Origin: Alnus glutinosa
Lineage: Eukaryota > Streptophyta > Magnoliopsida > Fagales > Betulaceae
Assembly (NCBI RefSeq): GCF_958979055.1
Contig: NC_084889.1
Location: forward strand, 33,423,951 to 33,487,950
DNA length: 64,000 bases
Direction: 5' to 3'
Shown here: one piece after another, positions 22,470 through 32,396 of the stretch
Position numbering within the stretch: the stretch's first letter is position 1
Layout of the letters: each line of letters begins with the position of its first letter
Program-made: the position numbers and the translations under genes
The notes under the pieces: generated by a model
What the model was told of the DNA's origin: nothing
The model's database searches: none
Seen by the model: the letters and a program-made list of their open reading frames with translations, nothing else

Positions 22470-22538
<69 letters not shown>
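22470..22538. repeat. AT microsatellite in TNL-A intron 1
   Basis: About 34 AT units directly after the CACTA insertion site. TNL-B has only a few units at the same place (38634-38642). Confidence 0.9.
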
Positions 22539-22541
<3 letters not shown>

Positions 22542-22920
22542 GATTGGGCTTTCGGGAAGGGAAGATTATCCATTACATCATAATTAATAGCCTACCATTA
22601 TCATTGCTTATGGAGAGAAAAGAAAAAAGAAAAAAAAATCAATTTGTTACTGGATCATATATATTCCTATTCTTTTTATTATATATGATCTATATCCCTA
22701 TTCTTTTTATTATTTATGAACGTAACTCATTAGGTGTTTTGTATCGGTAGGAATGAACCTGAATTTATTCACAAAATCATTGAAAGGCTGAATTCTATAT
22801 TAGTGAAAAAGACAAACTTTCAAGTTGCCCAGTATCAAGTTGGAATGGAGTCCCGTGTACAAAAAGTGAAGTCGCTTTTAGATATAGAGAAGAATGACAC
22901 TACACGCATGGTAGGGATCT

Positions 22921-22942
22921 TCGGAACTGGTGGAATTGGTAA
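22921..22942 (+). promoter_or_regulatory. Candidate miR2118/miR482 target site at P-loop codons (TNL-A)
   Basis: The codons for GTGGIGK give a 22-nt site that pairs with the remembered miR2118 sequence with about 3 mismatches and 2 G:U pairs. The equivalent site in TNL-B (38986-39007) has about 2 mismatches and 2 wobbles; TNL-C is at 61183-61204. Regulation of NBS-LRR mRNAs here by this family is well established, but its action in this species is inference. Confidence 0.4.
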
Positions 22943-24270
22943 GACAACGATCGCCAAAGCAATTTACAACTCGATGGCTTCTCACTTTGAAGGTAGTTGT
23001 TTTCTTAGAGACATTAGAGAAACTTCCGGCAAAACGAACGGTTTGATCCATTTGCAAAAGAAGCTTCTTTCTGAGATCCTAGGAGATTCAAGTCTAATGA
23101 TTGACAATGTTGATCAAGGAATTACTTTAATAGAGAAGAGGCTTCGCCGAATAAGAGTACTTCTAGTTCTTGATGATATAGATCAGTTAGACCAATTACG
23201 AAAGTTAGCTGGAAAAACTACTTGGTTTGGCGTAGGAAGTAGAATCGTCATAACAACAAGAGATAAGCATTTACTTCGTGCACATGAAGTAGATTCAATG
23301 TACCCGGTGAATAAGTTGGATCACAATGAAGCTCTTCAGCTTTTTAGTTGGAATGCCTTCAATAAAAACATGCCTGATGATGATTATGTGAAAATCACAA
23401 AAGATGCGGTAAGTTATGCTGGAGGATTGCCACTAGCTTTAACACTGCTAGGCTCAACTCTAAAAGATAGAAAATTACCTTATTGGGAAAGTAAATTGGC
23501 CATGTACAAATTAATTCCGCTCGATGATATTCAGAAAAAACTTAGAATAAGTTTTGATGGGTTGGATGAAAATGCCAAGAATATTTTCCTTGACATTGCA
23601 TGTTTCTTCAAATTAAAGGAAGGATGGTAGAAGAAGTCACAAAAATACTAGATTGTACTCGTGGTTCTCACTCATTTAGTGCTGCCATTGAAGAGCTAAA
23701 GGATAAGTGTCTCATAACTCAGTCTTATTACAAATCATTGGAGATGCATGACTTGCTGCAAGAAATGGGTAGAGAAATTGTTCGACAAGAATCACCTGAT
23801 GAACCTGGCAAGCGCAGTAGATTGTGGTTTCATAAAGATGTTCGGGACGTCCTAGAAAGAAATGAGGTAAAAAAATGTGTTAAGAATCCCTTTTAATTTT
23901 ACACCTATTACTTTTTTGTGAGTTAAGCTACTAGAAAAATATTGAACACTTTTTTTTCTTCTTTTTTTTCTTTTTTTAATGTTTTTGTTTTAATTCTTTC
24001 TTGTTTTGAAAACTCTTTTCATTTTTGGTTTTTTAATAATAATTTTCATTATTAACGAACGAATTTCTATATGTGGACAATACATACAACCTTTCTTAAT
24101 TTTTAATTACTTCGTTAAAGACTCTTTCAAAAAACTAAAATAAAAAACTACTGTCGAAACCTTTGGGAAACATGCCCATTACTTCTTGTTTGGTAAAATT
24201 TTTAAAGTCTTTTGTATTCTTTAACTGTGAAAATTCTTTTCAAATACTAGTTAAGCAAACAAATTTTAAA

Positions 24271-24462
24271 GAGATATGATTCTCTACCACCTAAATATGT
24301 AATTTTTTTTACTACCTTAATTGTCTATGTGGCAATGTGGTCCCCCACTTTATTTTATTTTTTAAAAATAAAAAACTCTAAAGCTAGTAAGAGACCACCT
24401 TGCCACATAGACAAGATGGTGAAAAGTTGTATATTTAGGTGGTGAAGATTCATATATATCTC
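24271..24462. mobile_element. MITE hairpin in TNL-A intron 2
   Basis: Inverted termini GAGATATGATTCTCTACC and GGTGGTGAAGATTCATATAT, with arms sharing CACCTAAATAT and TGCCACATAGACAA. Intron 2 of TNL-B and TNL-C lacks it and continues directly from the ACAAATTTTAAA sequence. Confidence 0.6.
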
Positions 24463-24578
24463 AAGTTTAAAACATGATCTCTACCACTAACACACTTTTA
24501 AAATAAACCACAAAACACTTATCGAAAAATAAAACACAAACATTTCTCAATTTATTTCAAAAAAAAGATTGTTTATGT

Positions 24579-24620
<42 letters not shown>

Positions 24621-24679
24621 ACTGTAGGGGTGTTGATTGCATGTATTGACAAATATAAAGAGTAAAATTCTTTACGAAT

Positions 24680-24900
24680 AAAAAGTCGGGATGATGCTGC
24701 TGCCGTTTGATGGCGACCCAAAGGTGGCCACCATGTAGATTTGGCGGTCACACGGAGGTCTCCAAACAAATCTAACGGCCAAAGAAAGGCCACTAGATGA
24801 ATCTTGTGGCCCCTTGGTTGCCCCCAAATGCATTTGGAAGCCTTGTGGTGCCGGCAGATGCTTCTATCGATGGTTGCTGCCACCGTTGAGCAACACTTTT
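24680..24900. repeat. Conserved GC-richer island in TNL intron 2
   Basis: The island, with GGTGGCCACC, GCATTTGG.AGCC and GTTGCTGCCA phrases, is shared by intron 2 of TNL-A, TNL-B (40930-41115), TNL-C (63085-63295) and, in reverse, TNL-D (about 54700-54860). It was present in the common ancestor. It may be an old inserted element, but no termini are clear. Confidence 0.55.
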
Positions 24901-26916
24901 TTTTTTTTTTTTCAATTTTTGGTATTTCAAAAATGCATCTCAAAATTTTATCAAATCAATTTTTATTTGTTAACTCCACATGCAACACTTCGTTAAAATG
25001 TAGCCCCACCAAATCAATTCTCAATTTTTACTTTTTTCAAAACTCAAAATACTTCCAAAAATTTACCAAATAGCGGTCTCAGTAATTTTTACTCATTTCA
25101 GAATAACTAAAAAAAAAAAAAAAATTGACAAATAATATTGCAAAATAGCTGAATAAATAGAATGATTTTAATTAAGAAAAATAAATAAAATCATCAGTGG
25201 TAACTGCTTTCCATTATTTCAAAGATGTGCAAGGTTTTTAAGAGTATCTTGCTTTTTCTTTGATGAACAACTAAGGGTAGTATGTAAATATATATAAATG
25301 AAGCATTAATTTTGAGAATGTGATGATTAGTCACTTTAGGACTTTTTAATAATAATAAAAAAATTACTCATGTTGAAATCTAACCAAAAAAAGAAAACAA
25401 AAACAATATGCGAACACAAACAGTATAAGCTTGTTTCTTTTTACAAGGTATTACATATATAATATTTAACTTTTATCAAGACAAGAATTATAGTTCTAGG
25501 CAGTGTTAAAATATGAAGAACTTTATGTTGGGATTTTGTTGATACACTTATACATTGTCTTGTTAGGGAACAAACAAAGTTGAGGGCATATTGATAGAGT
25601 TGCCTGAACCAGACCTGATACACTTAAGTCCCAAAGCCTTCAAGAAGATGAAAAGGCTCAAAATATTTATTAACCATAATGCACGCTTTTCTAAAAAGCT
25701 TAATTGTCTCTCTAATGAGTTAAGATTGCTTGATTGGCCTGATTATCCTGGAGAATCTTTGCCAACCAAATTTTGTGGAAAGAACCTTGTTGTTTTAAAA
25801 ATGCCTCAAAGTCAGCTCAAGACATTGGAGGGAGTCCAGGTAAAATTATTGTTTTTAATATTTCTTCCTTTAGATTATGTTGTAATTACTTCTTTCAAAC
25901 TAATTCATTTCATTTTTTTCTTCACAGAATTTCCAAAACTTGACAATTATGAATTTCGAATATTGTGAGTTCCTAAGAAAAATTCCTGATGTTTCAAGGA
26001 TCCCAAATTTAGAAGAGTTAGATCTTAATGGTTGCAAAAATTTAGTTGAGGTTCATCATTCTATTGGATTCCATGATAAGCTTGTTAGTTTGGAACTTGA
26101 AAGTTGCCATAATCTTAGGAGTTTTCTGAGAAGCCTCAAGATGAGATCTCTAAAATTTCTTAGCCTTGAGTATTGCTCGAGTCTTAAGAACTTTCCTGAA
26201 ATTGAGTGTCAGATGGAATGTTTAGAGTATATAAACTTTGGAGGAACTGGTATAGAGGAACTACCTTCATCTATTGGGTACCTCGTTGGGGTTAAAACTT
26301 TAATTCTATCAGAGAGTGATATTGTTACCATTCCTCCATACATCAGACGATTGGTTAGACTGGAGATCCTTGATTTGCAGGAATGCTGGCAACTTCAAGA
26401 AATTCTAGGAATTCCACCAAATTTAATTGAAATGAATGCGAGGGATTGTGTGTCATTGAAAATATTTTTAGAAGAAGCTAGAAGATCTCCAGAGGCCCTA
26501 TTCCAGGTTGGAAACCATGTTCTAACAGAATCGAAGTTCTTGATTCAACGCGATTGTCCTTCTAGTTTGACAAGTCTTAATCTAACAGAAAGCGCTGTTG
26601 TTAACCTTCCTACATGGCTCAACACATTTGTTGGATTGGAGGATCTTTACCTGGACCGTTGCTATCAACTTAAAGAAATTCCAGAACTTCCACCAAATAT
26701 AAAAAAGGTATATGCGGAAGGATGCACGTCATTGGAAAGATTTCAATTTCATAATATAAACCATTTACCAAAGCTTGAACGGATTGACTTGATCAACAAT
26801 TGCTATAAACTGCGTGAAAATATGGGGGATGATCTGCAAATTGGTTTATTGAGTGAGGTATCTCTCTTTCACATATATACTTGTTATTTGTACATCTTAT
26901 CATTGAAAAGTTGTCT

Positions 26917-26923
<7 letters not shown>

Positions 26924-26978
<55 letters not shown>

Positions 26979-26983
26979 TGTGT
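26924..26983 (+). repeat. AT/TG microsatellite in TNL-A intron 4
   Basis: TATATA followed by about 20 TG units, ending just before the AACAG acceptor of exon 5. TNL-B has only a short TATATATCTGTG here. Confidence 0.9.
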
Positions 26984-27486
26984 AACAGAGACATCTTAAA
27001 GACCGTCGAATATTTGAAGGTATTTTTCCAGGAAATAAGATTCCAGATTACTTCAGTCATCGTAAAGAGCTTTCAAATACCGATTCGTGTGAAATAGATA
27101 TCCATGGGCCTCTACATTTGGATTCGAAGAATACAAGATTTGCTTTCTCTGCTGTTATTAGATCAGAGAATATAATAGATGGTATTTTTTATTTTACTAT
27201 GTGCATTGAAGTCATCAATCATATTGGTCAACGCATCTATTATGAACAGCGGGATATGCCAGCATTTGTATTTGGCTCAGATCATGTATGGTTGAAAGTC
27301 AATGTGCCACACCATTCTCAACTAGAGACAAAGACGGATAATCTTCGAGTTATATTTAAATTTGAAAATGACTATTCTTCACAGCCAGTGTTCTTTTTTA
27401 GAAGTTGCGGATTCCATCTACAGCATATACATATAGATGAAGAGGAAGCGATAAATGATGATATTCAAATTGTTGAGACGCCATGA

Positions 27487-28299
27487 TAAAGATGTTGATG
27501 ATGATGATGGCAACTTGGAATCCAATTGGTACCCATAACAAAAGAGGCATTCTTCTTCCTTTCAAGCTATACCATATTTGTTGCAGATCTCTTCACCTAT
27601 GAGTTCGATCAGGTTGGTCTGTACTATGTTCATTCTTCTTCTTGTTCGTGACAAGGTCCCTAGCCAGCTTGGGTTATAATCATGTAAGTGTTTCTCCTAT
27701 TTAGACTCCTGTTTTGTAATTAATTTATCTGTTTTTTCAAACGGGACATATATAATATAATATAATATATGAAATGATGATGAAATAGTAATATAGTAAT
27801 TTTAAGGGGATCTTAAAATTTTTGCCAACAAAAATAATTGAATAGGAGAACATAGTCGGTGATGATGCTATAAGTACGAATTAAGGACCTTGTCCACAAA
27901 ATAGTTACAAGGGCTTCCAAGAATGCCTCCAATAAGTACTCCTAGGAAAATTATTGCTAATAAATCTGAGGCACTATATATATGTTAACGTGGCCAAATA
28001 GCCCACATTTTCGTGTTGTACAATATTGTATGAAAGCTCTCAAAACTATGAAAGCTCTCAGTTGATATTTTTTTTTTCCAACCCCAGTATTATTTTCAAG
28101 TGAAACATGAGCAATATGTGAAGATTAAATAGAAAGTAATCCTCTTTCAATTTCTTAATTACAAAATAGGAGTCTAAATAAGTGAGAAGCACTTACATTA
28201 GTAGAACCCAAAAAACTAGCGACTCCTGTCCCAAATAGTTGACTGCCATGCACAAACTATAAACCATAAACTAGCACTTACGTTACATTAAATTTTTAT
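27487..28299. other. TNL-A 3' flank
   Basis: The first 180 bases match the TNL-B 3' flank (GATGGCAACTTGGAATCCAA, CCTTTCAAGCTATACCA) and look like a shared 3' UTR. Sequence around 28145-28260 (AGGAGTCTAAATA, GACTGCC.TGCACAAACTA) recurs at 50820-50910 downstream of TNL-D. No gene is seen. Confidence 0.45.
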
Positions 28300-28737
28300 T
28301 AAACGAGAGTGAGCTTTATAGAACATTCACACCCGGCAAGCCATTAGTTATTTTGACTAACAGAGATGCAAATTTGAATGAAAAATATAGCTGCATCTTC
28401 TAGTTACTTTAGCTCAAAATTAATGGTGAGCATTGTAGCTAATGAAAATAAATAAATAAATAAAAGACTCATGATAAGACATTAGACATGCATGTACGAG
28501 ACTTGGAAATGTAAGTGCTTTGATTAAAATTAAAAATAAAAAGCTAATTTTTTTTAGCTAAAAAAAAAATATACTGAATCAAATGTGAATGCTTTAAGTG
28601 ATTTTATGTAGCTTTAATTATAACTTGATTAGTTGATTTAAAATGATAGTACAAACATTACCTACACTTTCTTTGGTCACGTACGTCAATTTGTGGTGTC
28701 TAACACTCTTGGACCAAACCGTTCACAACATGGGACG
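28300..28737. repeat. Copy of FAD6 upstream DNA fused to FAD6 3' half
   Basis: Homologous to 13375-13800, same orientation. At about 28733-28738 the match switches to FAD6 exon 9 sequence (from about 7428), giving a junction not present in the parent locus. Confidence 0.7.
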
Positions 28738-28962
28738 TCGGAGCCGAATGATATATGGACCATGGTGAAAGTACTCATCTACAAATACAAAGAAAAACGA
28801 AAATACTTGGACAAAAATAAGATATATAATCCGAACGGTCAAATCATCATATTCACAAATGACCTTGAGGAATTGCGTAAACTACGAAAATTTGTAGTTC
28901 TAGAATAATTTAGGACCAGAAAAAATTAAACTTCCCAAGTACTTTAAAACTATCATAGATAG

Positions 28963-29098
28963 GCCACCAAGCTAACGGTGGTAATTGGTAACAAATTTTT
29001 AGCAAGATCCATTCAAGAGTACTACTACTTTTGAATTATTACTCTTGAATGGATCTTGCTAAAAATTTGTTACCAATTACCACCTTTAGCTTGGTGGT
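28963..29098. mobile_element. Foldback MITE, copy in the FAD6 duplicate
   Basis: The same hairpin as 7683-7811, with a slightly longer loop (ACTACTACTTTTG). Confidence 0.6.
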
Positions 29099-29478
29099 AA
29101 AGCAACGCATTTGAGCAGACAAAAGCAATGGATGCATAAAATCATCTTGAATATTTATTAATGTTTTTGATAGAAGTAATACAACATGAGGACCTCCCAG
29201 GAGGGTGAATGAACTATAAATCTAGTTAGAAAGAAATAATAAATTCACAATTCAGGTGGTTGATTTGGGTTGCGGAGAATTCAAATAATACGATATATTA
29301 TTTTCATAGTTTTGGGCTATAAAATTTGTTGCAATGTGTGTAGTACGGTAGCAAAGGGTGTTCCCTTCCGCTGTGTGAATCACTATGCAAAATTGATGGA
29401 CCATCTGACTAATACCATGTATTTCCTGGATATGAGAAAGCTATTGAAATATTTTTATCAGTTTAGTGTGGTTCATAC

Positions 29479-29660
29479 GAGTAATGCTACATGTCATATC
29501 CATGTCCCTCTTGTATCCCTCTAAAAATGAGGTGGCTTTTAAAATTACCATTGAGCTTGTGATTGATCAAAATTCAATTTTGATCACATGGTGATTTTAA
29601 AAGCCACATCACTTTTAGAGGGACACAAGAGGAACATGGGTATGACGTTTAGAATTACTC
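29479..29660. mobile_element. Mutator-type MITE with perfect 9-bp target duplication
   Basis: 182 bp with termini GAGTAATGCTACATGTCATA and TATGACGTTTAGAATTACTC, flanked by GGTTCATAC at 29470-29478 and 29661-29669. The parental FAD6 intron has one GGTTCATAC at 8254-8262 and no insert. It therefore inserted after the FAD6 duplication. Confidence 0.9.
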
Positions 29661-32396
29661 GGTTCATACTGTGTCCAAATATTACTGCAAGAGAACAGGA
29701 AGCAGCATTACCCAACCATGGCATCAACCAGAACTTGATCCATCCCACAATCCCCGTCATGAAGATAATCAACGGTCATCCAATTGCCATAAACGCAAAC
29801 ACACGAGCCAAACCTATCTTCACCCTTTTCACTTCGCTTGGTCTGAACTTGCTCAATTTGAAGTGCCAGATCAACCTATTAGGATGCTTATTAATGTTGA
29901 GACAAATAATTATCAAATAAAAACATATGAAATTTAAGACTAATCAAGCCAATACTGGTAACTGTTGATAGTGAGGACCATGATAAATTTGAAAAAGAAA
30001 TAATTGCTCCATATGATTCCTTGTATTTCATACACACCAGTGACCTAGAGACATCCACGGTCTAAATGGGCCATATCCATATATAATTGCCTTGCGCAAA
30101 ACAGGAGCCGTATCAAACTCCTCTTTCCAAACAGGGTGCCAAGCTGTATCTTCACACAACCTATAGACATAAGGACAGACGGGAATATAGATAAAATTTT
30201 AGAAGATGGAAAAAGACCAGTAACTTCATGGAAGTAGTAAACTAGCCAAACTAAAACACAAAAATAAAATTATATACATTTATCAAAAAAGAGGATACAA
30301 CTGTCCTTATAACATATATCTATCATTACATATACCGTATATTTATGTGCTTTTCATCAAAATATAATTATTTCATATAATAAGATATTTGGCTAAAGGG
30401 AGATATAAAACTTTTATTGGGTATATCATACATATATCACGTGAAACATAATGTGTAAGTGGGTGTGGGTGTGGGCGTGTGTGTCTCTAGGTACATACCA
30501 TACATTGGGATGAGACAATTTCCACTACAATCCAAAAGACTGGGCTATAAACATTTGATACTAAGCAAGCCATATTTCTTCTTACGTATTGCCTGAGATA
30601 ATTCAATAGGAAAAGTTACATACATGTTTGTTTTTGCATGATGCTGATCGTGCTTAAATCTCCACGGCTCATATGGATAAATTAAAGGCAAAAAGGCCAA
30701 GGTGGGGGGGGGTGTGAAGAGGAGGGAATGACACATTATAATTCACAAGAAATATACCACATAGTAAAGATGGAGAACTAACCCCTGTTACTGCAGTCCC
30801 TGTCCATGCCCAAGCCAGTGGAAGTAGATACCATGGGACTTTTGAAATCATAAGGAGCCCCAAGGCATAGGAAGTGACGGATATTAAAACTGATCTCCAT
30901 GCTTTCACGTTATCAATCTCAAACACCTTCAAAAGTTTGGAAATGAAAAGTTGAAATGGAAATATCATCAATTTCAGTTACGATATAAATTCAGTCTTTT
31001 TTTGATAAGTAAATTTAGTCTTTTTGAAAGCGTAAAGCGCCCCTAAGTACACTAAAACAATGTTTGGCTCAGATATCTCCCTAATAACGTGTCCAAAATC
31101 TTATTCACAAAATCCATGTTCTTGGCAAACAATATAAAAGAATTCGGATGCAATATGCATCTTATGGAAGCATTACCTTTTTTGGAAGGGTATCAATGAC
31201 ATCTTTTAATTTAACATTTTCAGGAAGTGGTTCTCCAATTTGCTTAAAACCATATCTTTCAACTAATTGATTCCTATATTCGGCTCTATCTGCTAAAGAT
31301 GGTACAATTGGAACTGCAACAGCTTTTAGAACTTTAGTCCTTCTCTTTGAAAATAAAAACTGTTGATGCCTGATTCCCTTCTGGAGAAGTCTTTCCCCCT
31401 TCAGATAATATCTGCCTGTCTATCAGAATAAGCAATATGATGTGCCTATAGTGGTAAGTTAGAAAATGCTGTAGGCAATGATAGTTCAAACAAATATGAA
31501 TCTTGCATAGTTTTGACAATGTATAACAATTTTATTCACAGAACAAGTCCAACTCAAAGGATCAAGAGATTGGGGGATAGTGCTAGTCAGATAGTACTTA
31601 AAATTTAGTTTTTGCCCCTTATGTTACCTGCATATGACAATAACTGGAGATAACATTGAAAGCACCATCCAATATTCTAATGGCTGTGAGAAACAGCAGG
31701 TCCTCATACCCATACATGTTGAGAAAAGTAAGGCTACAGGATTGGTGATAACCAAAACAATACCATTGTTTAGTTTGTTGCCTAACATTATAATTTTCCT
31801 TTGTCGAGGAGGTTTTACAGTGATCAAAGATGCAAAGTTGGAAACACCTAGGATGCAAGTCGTTACTAGATATGCACTCAAATGCTTTCTAAGGAAGAAA
31901 CTCCAGAATTCAGGAAGTGATTCTTTGTTCACTAAATCTATGTTGAATAGAACCTCATCTACAAGGTGCGTGCAGAAAAAAAAAACAAGAGCTTTGTTAT
32001 GTCAAGCTCATGCAATGCATCTTTGATCAATATAAAGACTCCTCTATAGTGGAAAAATATCATGTCAGCCAGGGAAATTAAACACTGGTATGTATTTTCG
32101 CTATTAACAAATCCTCTAGGCTTACTTTTCTCAACATAGATGGAACTTTGCCTGAACTCTTATGAGGCATCCGTAGTTTTCACATTCTCTTGGCCGAAAG
32201 TATTTTACTCAAGCCAAATCAACTTCACAACAAGAGGAGAATCCTGAACCCTTAACAAAGTTCAATATTAACAATGATGTAATCATCAAGTGTCCCACAC
32301 AACTTGATTTTTTTTTTTTCCTAATGCTGTAAAAGGTTTTTGGATGTGTAATGGGTGCCAGTCAACCTGTAATATAGTTGATGCAGTGTCCCAAAT

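Larger units (their letters stand above)
20560..27486 (+). pseudogene. TNL-A: TIR-NB-ARC-LRR-C-JID resistance gene, frameshifted in NB-ARC
   Basis: A putative intracellular immune receptor. Exons are 20560-21071 (TIR), 22751-23866 (NB-ARC), 25567-25839 (linker), 25928-26857 (LRR) and 26989-27486 (C-JID, TGA). The TIR reads FLGFRGEDT with CLDEL holding the catalytic-position Glu. NB-ARC shows GTGGIGKTT, VLLVLDDI, GSRIVITTRD, GLPLAL and MHDLLQEMGREIVRQ. Five extra bases near 23612-23616 shift the frame, and the first frame stops at 23630. The predicted product is a 463-residue TIR-NBS protein lacking the winged-helix end and LRR. Compared with TNL-B, the LRR exon has an in-frame loss of about 100 codons before DIVTIPPYIRR. 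Intron 1 carries a CACTA element and intron 2 a MITE. Truncated TN proteins can be active in plants, so it may not be inert. Confidence 0.9.
28738..32396 (-). pseudogene. FAD6: Partial FAD6 duplicate (processed by rearrangement, not retroposition)
   Basis: Homologous to 7428-11490 of FAD6 with introns, so it is a DNA-level copy. Recognisable are the start of exon 9, exon 8 (about 29700-29880, with a 14-base loss that removes its YHFW end and splice donor), exon 7 (about 30030-30150), the 3' part of exon 6 (to about 30700, HDQHH box kept, HDCAH box lost with the preceding intron), exon 5 (30926-30783), exon 4 (31339-31177) and one copy of exon 3 (31847-31787). Exons 1, 2, 10 and 11 are absent. 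It cannot make a desaturase. On the exon 3 side it ends abruptly at a Ty3/gypsy fossil. Confidence 0.9.

Noticed and set aside
22260-22583. Tyr-Ile repeat ORFs
   Set aside because: Translation of the AT microsatellite; the same pattern appears wherever AT runs occur.
25940-27097. Single 385-codon ORF taken as the full LRR product of TNL-A
   Set aside because: It reads through the exon 4 donor into the TG microsatellite intron; the spliced model with TNL-B gives the conserved C-JID start instead.
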